Part shown: positions 51,538 to 61,927 of the stretch, in pieces
Position numbering within the stretch: the stretch's first letter is position 1
How the letters are laid out: each line of letters opens with the position of its first letter
Source of the DNA: Amaricoccus macauensis
Lineage (GTDB): Bacteria > Pseudomonadota > Alphaproteobacteria > Rhodobacterales > Rhodobacteraceae
NCBI RefSeq assembly: GCF_014201905.1
Contig: NZ_JACHFM010000001.1
Location: 1,378,994-1,442,993 of the forward strand
DNA: 64,000 nt
Direction: 5' to 3'
The notes under the pieces: generated by a model
Told to the model about the DNA's origin: nothing
Databases searched by the model: none
The model's input: only the letters and a program-made list of their open reading frames with translations
Program-made: the position numbers and the translations under genes

Positions 51538-52548
51538 TCAGAGCCAGCCATTCTTCCTGAACCGCCAATAGAGCACCGAACAGACCGTCACCATGACCGC
51601 GAGCACCGCCGGATAGCCGAACCGCCAGCCGAGTTCCGGCATGTTCTCGAAGTTCATGCCATAGATGCCGGCGAGCGCGGTCGGCACGGCGAGGATGGCC
51701 GCCCAGGAGGCGAGTTTCTTTGAAATCGCCGTCTCGTGGCCCTGACCGATCAGCAGGCTTGCCTCGAAAGCAAAGGCCAACACCTCACGCAGGCTGTCGA
51801 TGCGCTCCTCCACCCGGCGGACGTGGTCGGTGACGTCGCGGAACATCGGATGCATCTGCGGCCTGATCTGCGGCAGCTCGTTCGTGGTCAGGCGGACGCA
51901 GACCTCGACAAGCGGGCCGGCGGCGTTGCGCAGGCGCAGGAGGTCGCGGCGCAGCATGTAAAGCCGCTCGATCTCGCTGCGCGTCAGTGGGTTCTCGAGC
52001 ACGCGGTCCTCGATCGCCTCGACCTCCTCCTCGATGGCGTCGAGGACGGGGATGTAGTTGTCCACGATGAAATCGAGGATGGCATAGAGGATGAAGTCCT
52101 CACCCTTGGCGAGGCTGGTCGGACAGGATTCCCAGTGCTTGCGGACGGCGGTGTACGAGGTCGAGGCACCGTGGCGCACGGTCACGATGTAGCCCTGACC
52201 GAGGAAGATGTGGGTCTCGCCGAAGCTGATGCGGCCGTCGATCAGTTGCGCGGTTCGGGCGACGACGAAGAGGGCATCCCCGTAGAGTTCGAGCTTCGGG
52301 CGCTGGTGTGCGTGCTCGGCGTCCTCGATGGCGAGCGTGTGCAGGCCGAACTCCTGCTGCACCTTGCGCAGCAGCTGCGAGCTCGGCTCAAGCAGGCCGA
52401 TCCAGACCACATAGCCATCGTGCCCGGCCCAGGTGGCGGCGCCGTCCACCGGGATGTCACCGACGCGTCGGCCCCCGAGATAGACACCCGAGGCAATCAC
52501 TCCGGGCTCGTTCTGGACCTTGCCGGGGAAGCGGCGGGGTTGCTCCAT
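51538..52548 (-). CDS. corA: CorA-family divalent metal transporter
   Basis: A 336-residue magnesium/cobalt or zinc transporter. The long cytosolic part contains the stalk helix (ERLYMLRRDLLRLRNAAGPL). Two C-terminal helices follow: AAILAVPTALAGIYGMNFENMP with the pore GMN motif, and PAVLAVMVTVCSVLYWRFRK. GGGAG precedes ATG 52548. The basic C-terminal tail is typical. It is divergent from the secreted protein gene. Confidence 0.95.
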   Translation of the reverse strand: MEQPRRFPGKVQNEPGVIASGVYLGGRRVGDIPVDGAATWAGHDGYVVWIGLLEPSSQLLRKVQQEFGLHTLAIEDAEHAHQRPKLELYGDALFVVARTAQLIDGRISFGETHIFLGQGYIVTVRHGASTSYTAVRKHWESCPTSLAKGEDFILYAILDFIVDNYIPVLDAIEEEVEAIEDRVLENPLTRSEIERLYMLRRDLLRLRNAAGPLVEVCVRLTTNELPQIRPQMHPMFRDVTDHVRRVEERIDSLREVLAFAFEASLLIGQGHETAISKKLASWAAILAVPTALAGIYGMNFENMPELGWRFGYPAVLAVMVTVCSVLYWRFRKNGWL

Positions 52549-52741
52549 GGCACCCACTCCCTTTCGTCTGCCGCAGCGTAGCGCGCCGGAAGGGTCCGGC
52601 AAACCGGAAAGCGCCGCCGGGGGTGCGCCGGAGGTGCCTGGACCTGAGTTCGATCGCCCGCGTGTGAAGCCCGGCCCTTCAGGAGTTGCGTTGCCGGGTC
52701 GGGAGGGCGAAGCTCACCGGGATCGAAACGCGAGGGACGAC

Positions 52742-53263
52742 ATGACGAGATACCTGCTGCCAGTCGCGGCGGCCGTGCTCGGAGCCGGGGCCTTGCTCGG
52801 GGCGGGAGTGGCGCTTGCCGCGGGCTGCGACGCGCCGCTCGACGCGGCAGAGAAGCTGAACGACACGCCCTACCACATGACGATGACGACCACCGACCCG
52901 TCGGGCCGCGATCCGGAGGTCTCCGAACTCATCTCGACGGAGGACGCGACCTATGTGCTGCTTCGCGGCACCTGGCATCCTGGCCCGAAGGAAGCGCTGA
53001 CCCTCGGGGATCTCGACGACATGGCCGAGGCGGAACAGTACATGACCTGCGAGTTGGTGCGCTCGGAGGAGACGGCCGGCAAGACGGCCGACGTCTGGCA
53101 GATCGTGGATCAGAGCGATCCGAACGAGCTGAAGCACCAGACCGTGTGGATCGCCAGGGAAACCGGCCTGATCGTGCGGATGGCGGTGGAGATCGGCGAT
53201 GCCGGATCCGCCAGCCGCATGTCGGCCGAGATCGACTACGAGAACGTCCTGGCGCCGCGCTGA
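52742..53263 (+). CDS. Secreted protein of unknown function
   Basis: A 173-residue protein with an N-terminal signal peptide (LLPVAAAVLGAGALLGAGVALAAG) and a Cys just after cleavage (GCDAPLDAAEKL), plus a second Cys (YMTCELVR) that might form a disulfide. The mature part is strand-rich (HMTMTTTDPSG, ATYVLLRGTWHPG, DVWQIVDQSDP, TVWIARETGLIVRMAV), loosely resembling LolA/LppX-like periplasmic folds, but I do not assign it. GAGGGA upstream supports the start. It converges on ftsZ across a strong terminator. Confidence 0.8.
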   Translation: MTRYLLPVAAAVLGAGALLGAGVALAAGCDAPLDAAEKLNDTPYHMTMTTTDPSGRDPEVSELISTEDATYVLLRGTWHPGPKEALTLGDLDDMAEAEQYMTCELVRSEETAGKTADVWQIVDQSDPNELKHQTVWIARETGLIVRMAVEIGDAGSASRMSAEIDYENVLAPR

Positions 53264-53292
53264 TCGTTCGGGAAGCCCGAGGGCAAAGAAGA

Positions 53293-53322
53293 ACGGCGCC
53301 CGGTGGGGGAACCGGGCGCCGT
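53293..53322 (-). terminator. Terminator of the ftsZ/division cluster
   Basis: A perfect 12-base stem (ACGGCGCCCGGT / ACCGGGCGCCGT) around a six-base loop. On the minus strand it is followed by TTCTTCTTTG. It lies 41 bases past the ftsZ stop and closes the ~9.7-kb division cluster. Confidence 0.9.
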
Positions 53323-53362
53323 GCGGGGTTGCTTCAGAGGGTGCCGTGGGGTGCGCCCCCGC

Positions 53363-54907
53363 TCAGTTGGCCTGCCGACGCAGGAAGGCCGGGATGTCGA
53401 CGCGTTCGCGCTCGGTATCTTCGTACTCGCTGGCCGCCGGGGCCGGACGCTCCGCGTCCGCCGGGAGGCTGCGCGCAGTCGCTGCCTGCTCACGGCTGGC
53501 CTGGCCGGTCATCTTGTGGATGAGGCTGTTGATCGTCAGGCGGCCCGGACGCTCGGCGTCGCGCGGCTGGGTGATCTGGCGGACCATCGGCTGGGCCTTC
53601 GGGACGTTCTGCACGGCGGCCTGAAGCCGGCGCAGGGCGTCGGGCGACGGATCACCCGCATGACGCGCGTTGCCGCCCTCGAACTTCGGTGCGCCGAACG
53701 GGGCAGTGCGCTCGAGCGCCGAGGGCTGCGGCACGTCGGGCTCGCCAAAGCTCATCTGGGTGCGCTCTTCGTCGGCGACCTGCGCATCGGCGAAGCTCGG
53801 GGCCGGCGCGACCGAGGGCGCGACCGGGGCCGGCGCCGGACGGGCCGCAGCGACGGCCGCGGCGATCGGGCTGGCGGTACGCGGGGCGGCCGGCTGCGGC
53901 GCGGGCTCCGAGGTGTGCGCCGGCTGCGCTTCGATCTTGGTGGCGGCGTCGATGCCGGTGGCAACGACGGAGACCCGCATCATGCCCGCCATTTCCGGGT
54001 CGAGCGTCGAGCCGACCATGATGTTTGCCTCGGGATCGACTTCGGCGCGGATGCGGTTGGCCGCCTCGTCGAGCTCGAAGAGCGTGAGGTCGGGGCCGGC
54101 AGTGATGTTGATGAGGACGCCCTTGGCACCCTTGAGGCTGATCTCGTCGAGCAGCGGGTTCGCGATGGCCTTCTCGGCGGCCTGAACGGCGCGATCCTCA
54201 CCGGTCGCCTCGCCAGTGCCCATCATCGCCTTGCCCATCTCGTTCATCACCGAACGCACGTCGGCGAAGTCGAGGTTGATGATGCCCGGACGGACCATGA
54301 GGTCGGTCACGCCCTTCACGCCCTGATAGAGCACGTCGTCCGCGAGGGCGAACGCCTCGGTGAACGTGGTCTTCTCGTTCGCGAGCCGGAACAGGTTCTG
54401 ATTCGGGATGATGATCAGCGTGTCGACGTGGGTCTGCAGTTCCTCGACGCCCGACTCCGCCTGCTTCATGCGGCGCGAGCCCTCGAAGTGGAACGGCTTC
54501 GTCACGACGCCGACGGTCAGGATGCCCATCTCGCGAGCGGCCTTGGCGATGATCGGCGCCGCACCGGTTCCGGTGCCGCCGCCCATGCCGGCGGTGATGA
54601 AGCACATGTGGCAGCCCGAGAGCCGCTCGACGATGTCCTCGATCGATTCCTCGGCCGCCGCGGCGCCGACTTCGGGACGCGCGCCGGCACCGAGACCCTC
54701 GGTCACGCGGGCGCCGAGCTGGAGCTTGTTGACGGCTGAATTCTGCTGCAGCGCCTGAGCATCGGTGTTCGCCACGACGAACTCGCAACCCTCGAGCTGC
54801 TTCTCGATCATGTTGTTGACCGCGTTACCGCCAGCGCCGCCGACACCGATCACGGTGATGCGGGGGCTGAGATCCTGGGTAACGGGAATGCTGAGGTTCA
54901 GTGCCAT
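53363..54907 (-). CDS. ftsZ: Cell division protein FtsZ
   Basis: A 514-residue tubulin-like GTPase that forms the division ring. N-terminal [18 protein letters not shown], tubulin signature [14 protein letters not shown], and T7 loop [11 protein letters not shown] are intact. After ~residue 320 comes a long proline/alanine-rich disordered linker, then the C-terminal conserved peptide [11 protein letters not shown], which binds FtsA and other partners. The long linker is typical of alphaproteobacteria. The 178-base spacer to ftsA gives it a promoter region of its own; a strong terminator follows. Confidence 0.99.
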   Translation of the reverse strand: MALNLSIPVTQDLSPRITVIGVGGAGGNAVNNMIEKQLEGCEFVVANTDAQALQQNSAVNKLQLGARVTEGLGAGARPEVGAAAAEESIEDIVERLSGCHMCFITAGMGGGTGTGAAPIIAKAAREMGILTVGVVTKPFHFEGSRRMKQAESGVEELQTHVDTLIIIPNQNLFRLANEKTTFTEAFALADDVLYQGVKGVTDLMVRPGIINLDFADVRSVMNEMGKAMMGTGEATGEDRAVQAAEKAIANPLLDEISLKGAKGVLINITAGPDLTLFELDEAANRIRAEVDPEANIMVGSTLDPEMAGMMRVSVVATGIDAATKIEAQPAHTSEPAPQPAAPRTASPIAAAVAAARPAPAPVAPSVAPAPSFADAQVADEERTQMSFGEPDVPQPSALERTAPFGAPKFEGGNARHAGDPSPDALRRLQAAVQNVPKAQPMVRQITQPRDAERPGRLTINSLIHKMTGQASREQAATARSLPADAERPAPAASEYEDTERERVDIPAFLRRQAN

Positions 54908-55085
54908 CGTTCAGGTCCGCCTGTTTTGACCGCCGTTTGTGTCTTCCGCGCCCCGACGCGGAATTCTTTTATGATTCGGGATCGTAGACCAATTGACACC
55001 ACGGGTCACGTAGAATCGGGGTAAGCCCCGCAAAATATTGGGCTTTTACCCCATATAAGGCAGATTCTCGGGTATTCACCACTAG
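54908..55085. promoter_or_regulatory. ftsA-ftsZ spacer with three GANTC sites and an inverted repeat
   Basis: Gene-free. GANTC sites lie at 54973-54977, 55013-55017 and 55063-55067, the target of the alphaproteobacterial CcrM methylase. An imperfect inverted repeat spans 55018-55052 (GGGGTAAGCCC and GGGCTTTTACCCC, equal except for two extra A/T bases), flanking AT-rich sequence. In Caulobacter, ftsZ transcription depends on GANTC methylation, so cell-cycle control here is a reasonable inference. Confidence 0.55.
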
Positions 55086-56420
55086 TTACCAGTTTTCCTT
55101 GAACCACCGCAGTGCACGCGTGACACGACGCGCGCCTTGTCTATCTGCGGGTGTTTCAAAATCCCAGCACTCATCCTGGGGATGAGAAACGTGCATCGAG
55201 AGCCCGACGGCGGTGGAAAACGCCGTGCCGGTGGCCGACTGCGGCAGCCCCTGAACCCGATGCGGCTTGCCGATTCGGCACTGCCGTCCGAGCACGCGGC
55301 TCGCCACTGATTCGAGGCCCGGGATCTGCGCGGAGCCGCCGGTCAGGACGATGCGTTGGCTCGGCAGGTACTCGAAACCGGAGGCGTCGAGCCGGGCGCG
55401 GACCTCCTCGAGGATCTCCTCGACCCGCGGCCGCATCACGCCGATGAGCTCCGAGCGCGAGATCTGGCGCCGGTCGTGCTCCCAGTCGCCGAGGATCGAC
55501 GGCAGCTCGATCATGTCGCGATCGTCGAGGCCGGTGGCGATCAGCCCGCCATGCATGGTCTTCAGCCGTTCCGCGTCCGGGAGCGAGACCTGCAGCCCAT
55601 GGCCGATGTCGGAGGTGATGTGCGCGCCACCCATCCGCACGCTGTCGGCATAGATCATCTGCCGGCGCAGGAAGACCGAGAGGCCGGTCACGCCCGCACC
55701 GATGTCGATGCAGGCGGAGCCAAGCTCCTGCTCGTCCTCGGTGAGGCTCGCGAGCCCGCTGGCATAGGACGACACCACGATGCCACCGAGCTCGAGGTCG
55801 CAGCGCCGGATGCAGTGCAGGATGTTGCGCAGCGGCCCCGAGGCCACCGTGACGAGATGCATGTCGACCGCGAGCATCCGCCCGACCTGGCCACGCGGAT
55901 CGGTGAGACCGGACCGATCGTCGAGGCAGAAGTTCACCGGCAGCGCGTGCAGCGCGTCGCGATCATGGCCGTAGTCGGGAATGTCGCAGGCGGCGAGCAC
56001 ATGGCCGACGTCGCGCTCGGCGACGGCTCCGTGCTCGACCTCCACCTCGCCGGTGCAGCCATAGGAGCGCGGCCGGCCGCCGGAGAACGAGACGATCACA
56101 TGATCGACCCGGAACCCCGCCATCTTCTGCGCGCCCTGGATCGCGGTGCGAACCGCGCGCTCGCATTCCTCCATCGCCTCGATCTCGCCGAAGGCGATGC
56201 CGCGCGAGCGGGTGTTCGCCGCGCCGATGACCCGGAAGGCGCCCTGGCTCAGGACCGGACGGGTATCGCCGTCCTCGCCGACCTCCTCGGGAACGAACTG
56301 CAGCACGAGGCACGCCACCTTGGACGTGCCGATGTCGAGGATCGCGATGACCCCGCGGCGAAGCGCCGTCTCGCGACGGGCCCGCATGGCCCGCTGCACC
56401 TCATAGAGCTGGCGCCTCAT
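55086..56420 (-). CDS. ftsA: Cell division protein FtsA
   Basis: A 444-residue actin-like ATPase that tethers FtsZ filaments to the membrane. VIAILDIGTSKVACLVL (phosphate 1), the 1C domain region (GFRVDHVIVSFSGGRPRS), CIDIGAGVTGLSVFL (phosphate 2) and VLTGGSAQIPGLE (adenosine) are visible. The end RVTRALRWFKENW is the amphipathic membrane-targeting helix. Its ATG overlaps the ftsQ stop (ATGA). The N-terminus carries ~20 extra basic residues. Confidence 0.98.
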   Translation of the reverse strand: MRRQLYEVQRAMRARRETALRRGVIAILDIGTSKVACLVLQFVPEEVGEDGDTRPVLSQGAFRVIGAANTRSRGIAFGEIEAMEECERAVRTAIQGAQKMAGFRVDHVIVSFSGGRPRSYGCTGEVEVEHGAVAERDVGHVLAACDIPDYGHDRDALHALPVNFCLDDRSGLTDPRGQVGRMLAVDMHLVTVASGPLRNILHCIRRCDLELGGIVVSSYASGLASLTEDEQELGSACIDIGAGVTGLSVFLRRQMIYADSVRMGGAHITSDIGHGLQVSLPDAERLKTMHGGLIATGLDDRDMIELPSILGDWEHDRRQISRSELIGVMRPRVEEILEEVRARLDASGFEYLPSQRIVLTGGSAQIPGLESVASRVLGRQCRIGKPHRVQGLPQSATGTAFSTAVGLSMHVSHPQDECWDFETPADRQGARRVTRALRWFKENW

Positions 56421-57304
56421 GCATCCTCTCCCGTCTTGAGCGTCTTCAGTCGTTCCAGTTCCGCCATCGCCCGATCGGTCAGCCGCAGCATCGGGCGGGC
56501 AGGGTCGCGCATGTCGAGCACCGCCACGTCGCGCTTCAGCACCTCACCGGACGCCTCCAGCGCCATGACCCGCCGGAGCGCCGCCAGCGGATCGGTCTCC
56601 GGCAGCTTCACCACCTGGTCGCGGTCGAGCACGAGATCCCAGCGCCGGTCGCCCACCCGGACGAGGCCGCGCACCCGCGCGCCCACCGGCTCGGCCACCG
56701 CCAGCAGCGCCAGCGCCTCGGGCACGTGCCCGCCCGCGCCCGGCCCCGCCACCAGCGGCAGGTCCGGCCGCCGCATCCGGCTGTCCACCTCGGCGACGCG
56801 CACGCCGTTCTCGTCCACGAGCTCGATGCCGTCGGGCGCGCGCCAGACCACAACCGGCACGCGCTCGACCGCCTGAATTTCGAGAATCCCCGAAGGCAGG
56901 GCGCGAACCCGCGCTCTCTGCACCGCGTCGAGCGCCTCGATGCGCTCGCGCACCCCGTTGACGTCGAGCTCGAGGCTGGAAGCCGGCAGGCTGACGAAGG
57001 CCGCCACGCGGATCTGCTCGGCCAGGTCCTGACTGACGCCCGGCACGGTGATGGCGGTGATGGTGAACTGCGGCCGATCGACGATCTTCTCGTGCAGCTG
57101 GCTCGCCCAGGCCGTGACCTGCCCGCGCACGTCGAACTGCGCCATGACCGTCCAGCTCGCCAGCACGCCCGCCATGAGCGGCAGACCGAAGTTCACCACG
57201 CGCCGCACGCCGGGCCGGAGCCAGACCCGCGTCAGCCGATAGCGCAGGCGCGAGGGTGCCGGGTCGCGGCGGGGAGTGGATGCGGCACGCCTCATCGCGA
57301 GCAC
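56417..57304 (-). CDS. ftsQ: Cell division protein FtsQ
   Basis: A 295-residue bitopic divisome scaffold. A basic cytoplasmic N-terminus is followed by one helix ([20 protein letters not shown]), then a periplasmic POTRA domain ([36 protein letters not shown]) and the FtsQ beta domain ([19 protein letters not shown]). It overlaps ddl by 13 bases at the start and ftsA by 4 at the end, so expression is coupled. Confidence 0.95.
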   Translation of the reverse strand: MLAMRRAASTPRRDPAPSRLRYRLTRVWLRPGVRRVVNFGLPLMAGVLASWTVMAQFDVRGQVTAWASQLHEKIVDRPQFTITAITVPGVSQDLAEQIRVAAFVSLPASSLELDVNGVRERIEALDAVQRARVRALPSGILEIQAVERVPVVVWRAPDGIELVDENGVRVAEVDSRMRRPDLPLVAGPGAGGHVPEALALLAVAEPVGARVRGLVRVGDRRWDLVLDRDQVVKLPETDPLAALRRVMALEASGEVLKRDVAVLDMRDPARPMLRLTDRAMAELERLKTLKTGEDA

Positions 57305-58206
57305 GACGCGTCCTCCACCAGCCAGCGCACCAGGTCGCCGAAGCTCATGCCGCTGTGGGCCGCCTGTTCGGGGGCGAGCGAGGTCGGCGTCATCCCCGGC
57401 TGGGTGTTCACTTCGAGAAGCACCAGCCCGTCCAGCCCACGCGCCTCGTCCCAGCGGAAATCGGTACGGCTGAGACCACGGCAGCCGAGCGCCTGATGCG
57501 CCCGAAGCGCATAGTCGAGGCAGGCCCGCGAAATCTCCGCCGGCACGTTCGCCGGCACCTCGTGCCGCGAGCCACCCGGCGCATACTTCGCGTGATAGTC
57601 GTACCAGCCGTCGGTGATGATATCCGTGACGCCAAGCGCCCGATCGCCGAGGACGCTCGTGGTCAGCTCGCGGCCGGCGATGTACTCCTCGACCAGCACG
57701 GTCTCGGGCATGTCGTCGGAAAGCTGCGCCGGGCTGTTGGCGCCATCGAGGACGAGATAGACGCCGACCGACGAGCCCTCGCTGTTCGGCTTCACCACAT
57801 AGGGCGCCGGCATCGGATGCGCCTGCCGGACATCATCGCGCCGGGCGAGCATGCCCTTCGCCACAGGAAGCCCGGCAACGGCGAGAATCGCCTTCGCCCG
57901 GTCCTTGTCCATGGCGAGTGCCGAGGCCAGCACGCCGGAGTGGGTATAGGGGATGCTCAGCCACTCGAGGATGCCCTGAACGCAGCCGTCCTCGCCCCAG
58001 CGGCCATGCAGCGCATTGAAAGCAACATCGGGCTGCTCGCGCCGCAGCACGTCCGCCAGATCGGCGCCCGCGTCGATCTCGACGACGTCGAATCCTTCTG
58101 ACCGCAACGCAGCCGCGCATTCCCGGCCGGAGACGAGCGAAACCTCACGCTCGGCGGACCGGCCGCCCATAAGCACTGCGATGCGGGCGCGTGTCCTGCT
58201 CGACAT
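57292..58206 (-). CDS. ddl: D-alanine-D-alanine ligase
   Basis: A 304-residue ATP-grasp enzyme making D-Ala-D-Ala for the wall pentapeptide. [51 protein letters not shown], and the metal/catalytic end [22 protein letters not shown] are present. ATG 58206 has GAGG shortly upstream; the longer frame to 58440 would overlap murB. The 73-base spacer after murB may hold an internal promoter. Confidence 0.98.
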   Translation of the reverse strand: MSSRTRARIAVLMGGRSAEREVSLVSGRECAAALRSEGFDVVEIDAGADLADVLRREQPDVAFNALHGRWGEDGCVQGILEWLSIPYTHSGVLASALAMDKDRAKAILAVAGLPVAKGMLARRDDVRQAHPMPAPYVVKPNSEGSSVGVYLVLDGANSPAQLSDDMPETVLVEEYIAGRELTTSVLGDRALGVTDIITDGWYDYHAKYAPGGSRHEVPANVPAEISRACLDYALRAHQALGCRGLSRTDFRWDEARGLDGLVLLEVNTQPGMTPTSLAPEQAAHSGMSFGDLVRWLVEDASCSR

Positions 58207-58279
58207 GCCCGCCTCAATCTGCCCCCGCCGGCCTTCAGGCCGTGTCGGGATTTTCTTTGTTATTCGGACCCGGCGCCCC

Positions 58280-59206
58280 TCAGGGACGCCCGACCCGCAT
58301 GATTTCCCACTGTAGCGATATTCCGAATGATTCCAAAACCTTTTTTCGCACCAACTCGCCCAAATTCTCAAGATCTGCAGCGCTGGCCCCGGAAGCGTTG
58401 AGAAGAAAGTTGGCATGTTGTGCCGACATCTCCGCGCCACCGAGCCGCGCCCCGCGCATCCCGGCGTCCTCGATCAGCTTCCAGGCCTTCAGATCGTGCA
58501 CGTCGTCGGCCCGCCCGGTCGACGAAAACCCCGCAGGATTGCGGAAGGTCGATCCTGCCGACCGGGCTTTCGTCGGCTGCGAAGCGTCGCGCCGGGCAAG
58601 CTGCTCCGCCATCCGCGCCGCGATCTCACCCGGGTCCCCGGCCTGTCCGGCCAGCGTCGCCTCGACGATCACCATCCCATCCGGCACCGTAGACGAGCGA
58701 TAGGCGAAGCCGAGATCCGCCGGCGTGAGCGTCACGGCCTCGCCGGCCCGCGTCACCGCCCGCGCCGACACGAAGACATCCGCCAGATAGCTGCCGTAGC
58801 AGCCGGCGTTCATCCGCACCGCGCCACCGATCGAGCCGGGAATCGTGCGCAGGAACCCGAGGTCGATCCCCGCCTCCGCCGCCTTCTTCGCCACATGGGC
58901 ATCGAGCGCCGCCGCGCCGGCGAAGACGCGCCCATCCTCGACCCTGATGCCGTTGAAACCGCGCCCGAGGCGGATCACCACTCCCGGCACTCCGCCGTCG
59001 CGCACGATGAGGTTCGACCCGACGCCCATGGGAAAGACCGGCACCTCCGCCGGCAGCGCCGCGAGGAAATCCCGCAGATCCCCCTCGTCCGCCGGCTGGA
59101 ACAACCAGTCAGCCGGCCCGCCGACGCGAAGCCATGTGAGATCCGCCATCGCCCGCTCAGGCGTCAGCGTCCCGCGGACCACGGGCATCCCGGCGGCTGT
59201 CACCAT
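58280..59206 (-). CDS. murB: UDP-N-acetylenolpyruvoylglucosamine reductase
   Basis: A 308-residue FAD enzyme reducing UDP-GlcNAc-enolpyruvate to UDP-MurNAc. [35 protein letters not shown] (FAD loop), GIPGSIGG-type motif [29 protein letters not shown] with the catalytic Ser region, and [16 protein letters not shown]. It is the type I form. AAGGGAAGAG upstream supports ATG 59206. The 202 bases to the murC stop are gene-free and contain GC-rich self-complementary sequence (GGGGTCA/TGACCCC) of unknown role; the DUF2484 gene often found here is absent. Confidence 0.97.
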   Translation of the reverse strand: MVTAAGMPVVRGTLTPERAMADLTWLRVGGPADWLFQPADEGDLRDFLAALPAEVPVFPMGVGSNLIVRDGGVPGVVIRLGRGFNGIRVEDGRVFAGAAALDAHVAKKAAEAGIDLGFLRTIPGSIGGAVRMNAGCYGSYLADVFVSARAVTRAGEAVTLTPADLGFAYRSSTVPDGMVIVEATLAGQAGDPGEIAARMAEQLARRDASQPTKARSAGSTFRNPAGFSSTGRADDVHDLKAWKLIEDAGMRGARLGGAEMSAQHANFLLNASGASAADLENLGELVRKKVLESFGISLQWEIMRVGRP

Positions 59207-59408
59207 CTCTCTTCCCTTTCGCATCCGGTGAGTCGTGGCGGGGTCAGGGGCGCGAAGCCGGCGCCGCCGGCGGCCCTTGACCCCTGGCGCCGCCCAGGCA
59301 ACCCGAACCGCCGCCGCCCATGAGGCCCCGGTGAAATCCGCGACTCGGTCAAAGCGCGGCGCGGGCGGACGGCTGCCGCACGCGGGCCGCCCGACGCGCC
59401 GCCGCCGC

Positions 59409-60830
59409 TCAGGCCTCCACGGCCTCGCGGGCGCCGTTCTCGAGCCGCTCCGGCAGCGCATTCGCCCAGCCGCTGATCGAGCCCGCGCCAAGGCAGACCA
59501 GCATGTCGCCCGGGCCGCATTCGGCCTTCACCAGATCCACCAGCGCCTCCTCGCTCGCGAGGGGCAGCGCGCGGCGGTGGCCGTGGGCAATCAGGCCGCC
59601 GACGAGCGTGTCGCGCGACACGCCCTCTATCGGCATCTCACCGGCGGAATAAACGTCGGCGATCGCCACCACGTCGGCGTCGTTGAAGCAGCCGCAGAAC
59701 TGTGTGAAGAGGTCGCGAAGCCGGGTGTAGCGGTGCGGCTGGTGCACCGCGATCACCCGCCCCTTGGTCGCCTGCCGCGCCGCCTTCAGCACCGCTGCGA
59801 TCTCCACCGGGTGATGACCATAGTCATCGATGATCGTCACGCCGTTCCAGACACCGACCCTGGTGAACCGCCGGTTCACCCCGCCGAAGGCCGCGAGTGC
59901 GGCCCTGATCGCCTTCGCGCCAATCCCGAGATGCCGCGCCACCGTGATCGCGGCGAGCGCGTTCGCGACGTTGTGGTCTCCCGTCATCGGCAGGCGCACG
60001 TCCTCGATGCTCCGCCCCTCGGCGTTCAGCGCCACGTCGAAGATCGCGCCGCCATCCTCGAAGCGGAGGTTGCGGCACTGCACGTCGGCCTGCGGCGAGA
60101 AGCCGTAGGTCGCGACACGACGGTCGGTGATCCGCCCGACCAGCGCCTGTACCTCCGGGTGGTCGAGGCAGCAGACCGCGAGCCCGTAGAACGGGATGTT
60201 CGAGACGAACGTGTCGAACGCCGCCTTCACCCCCTCGAAATCGCCGTAGTGGTCGAGATGCTCGGGGTCGATGTTCGTGACGATCGCCACGGTCGCCGGC
60301 AGCTTGACGAACGTCCCGTCGCTCTCGTCGGCCTCCACCACCATCCACTCGCCCGCACCGATTCGCGCGTTCGAGCCATAGGCGTGGATGATCCCGCCGT
60401 TCACCACGGTCGGGTCCATGCCGCCGCCGTCGAGAAGTGCGGCCACCATCGAGGTCGTCGTCGTCTTGCCGTGGGTGCCTGCCACCGCCACGTTCGACTT
60501 CAGCCGCATGAGTTCGGCCAGCATCTCCGCCCGGCGCACCACCGGCAGGTTCTTCGCCCGCGCCGCGTCGAGCTCCGGGTTGCCGCGCTTGATCGCCGAG
60601 GAAGTCACCACCACCTCGGCGCCTTCGAGGTTCTCCGCCGCCTGGCCGATGAAAATCCGTGCGCCCTTCGACTCCAGCCGCTCGGTGATCGGCGACGCCT
60701 TCGCGTCCGATCCCTGCACCTGGAAGCCGTGATTCAGCAGCACCTCGGCGATGCCTGACATGCCGATGCCGCCGATGCCGACGAAGTGGATTGCCCCGAT
60801 GTCGTGGGGCAGGCGCGTCTGTCCGTTCAT
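59409..60830 (-). CDS. murC: UDP-N-acetylmuramate-L-alanine ligase
   Basis: A 473-residue Mur ligase adding L-Ala to UDP-MurNAc with [22 protein letters not shown] (UDP-sugar binding), [20 protein letters not shown] (P-loop), [24 protein letters not shown], and [18 protein letters not shown] are all conserved. ATG overlaps the murG stop (ATGA). Confidence 0.99.
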   Translation of the reverse strand: MNGQTRLPHDIGAIHFVGIGGIGMSGIAEVLLNHGFQVQGSDAKASPITERLESKGARIFIGQAAENLEGAEVVVTSSAIKRGNPELDAARAKNLPVVRRAEMLAELMRLKSNVAVAGTHGKTTTTSMVAALLDGGGMDPTVVNGGIIHAYGSNARIGAGEWMVVEADESDGTFVKLPATVAIVTNIDPEHLDHYGDFEGVKAAFDTFVSNIPFYGLAVCCLDHPEVQALVGRITDRRVATYGFSPQADVQCRNLRFEDGGAIFDVALNAEGRSIEDVRLPMTGDHNVANALAAITVARHLGIGAKAIRAALAAFGGVNRRFTRVGVWNGVTIIDDYGHHPVEIAAVLKAARQATKGRVIAVHQPHRYTRLRDLFTQFCGCFNDADVVAIADVYSAGEMPIEGVSRDTLVGGLIAHGHRRALPLASEEALVDLVKAECGPGDMLVCLGAGSISGWANALPERLENGAREAVEA

Positions 60831-61927
60831 GTCTCTCGTCCCTTCCCCGCCAGCTCTTCCACCAGCGCCGCCAGATCCGTCGTCGCACCCGGCCGCCCCA
60901 CGGAGAGCGCCGCTGCCGCCATCGCCGCCGCGCCTTGCGGATCGCCGAGAATCGCGGCGATGTGCCCTGCGAGCCCCTCCGCCGTCAACTCCGCCTCGCG
61001 CAGCATGAAGGCGCCTCCGGCCGCCACCAGCCCCGCGGCGTTCGCCGCCTGATGATCGTCCATCGCCGCCGCGTACGGAATGAGCACCGCCGGCCGGCCG
61101 ATCACCGTGATGTCGGCGATCGACGAGGCGCCGGCCCGGCTCACCACGAGGCCCGCCGCCGCCAGCCGCTCCGGCACGTCCTCGAAGAAGCCGCGCAACT
61201 CCGCCGAAATCCCCATGTCATCGTAGACCGCCCGCACCCGGTCCATATCCTCGGGCCGCACCTGTTGCGACAGCCGGATCCGGCTGCGCAATTCCTCCGG
61301 CAGCAGCGCCAGTGCGGCCGGCACGACCCGCCCGAAGAGCCCTGCCCCCTGACTGCCGCCGATCACCAGCAGCCCGACCGGCCCGTCTCCCGGCACCGGA
61401 TAGGCCGCGCCGGCCTCGGCCAGCACCGCCGCCCGCACCGGATTGCCGATCGGCACGGCCGTCGCACCGGCCGGCACCGGCGTCGGCCATGTGCCGCAGG
61501 CGACGACATCGACCTTCGCCGCGAACGCCCGATTGACCCGCCCGAGCACGCCATTCTGCTCATGGATGAGGCAGGGAAGCTTCAGTGCCCGCGCGGCGAT
61601 CATCGCCGGCAGCGCCGGGTAGCCGCCGAAGCCCGCGACGACCGCCGGCCGGTCGCGCCGCATGGCGAGGATCGTCGCCACGGCACCGGCCGCGATCGCA
61701 AACGGCGCCGTCACCCGCGTCCAGATGCTGCCCTGCGCGAAAGTCGCCGCCGGCGTCGCCTGCCGCTCGACCTCCGCGGGGAAGCCCCCGGCGTAACGCG
61801 CCCCACGCGCGTCCGTCGCCAGCGTCACCCGCCAGCCACGGCGCAGCATCTCTTCCGCCAGCGCCTGCGCCGGGAACATGTGGCCGCCGGTGCCCCCGGC
61901 GGCGATGACGAGCCGCGGCGCGTTCAG
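60827..61927 (-). CDS. murG: MurG glycosyltransferase, probable CTG start
   Basis: A 366-residue membrane-associated GT28 enzyme that converts lipid I to lipid [22 protein letters not shown] is the first glycine loop, [20 protein letters not shown] and [15 protein letters not shown] follow, [10 protein letters not shown] is the second glycine loop and [20 protein letters not shown] the UDP-GlcNAc site. No ATG, GTG or TTG lies in frame before the ATG at 61879, which would cut into the first glycine loop. The CTG at 61927, overlapping the ftsW stop as CTGA, gives the expected N-terminus and mimics the ATGA overlaps elsewhere in this cluster. CTG initiation is inferred. Confidence 0.9.
   Translation of the reverse strand: MNAPRLVIAAGGTGGHMFPAQALAEEMLRRGWRVTLATDARGARYAGGFPAEVERQATPAATFAQGSIWTRVTAPFAIAAGAVATILAMRRDRPAVVAGFGGYPALPAMIAARALKLPCLIHEQNGVLGRVNRAFAAKVDVVACGTWPTPVPAGATAVPIGNPVRAAVLAEAGAAYPVPGDGPVGLLVIGGSQGAGLFGRVVPAALALLPEELRSRIRLSQQVRPEDMDRVRAVYDDMGISAELRGFFEDVPERLAAAGLVVSRAGASSIADITVIGRPAVLIPYAAAMDDHQAANAAGLVAAGGAFMLREAELTAEGLAGHIAAILGDPQGAAAMAAAALSVGRPGATTDLAALVEELAGKGRET

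Noticed and set aside
49041-51560. An 839-codon open frame antisense to alaS
   Set aside because: alaS is complete with all family motifs; the antisense frame is a by-product of strong third-position GC bias.
59207-59408. A DUF2484-type small gene between murC and murB
   Set aside because: The spacer is too short and the minus-strand translation lacks the hydrophobic helices of that family.
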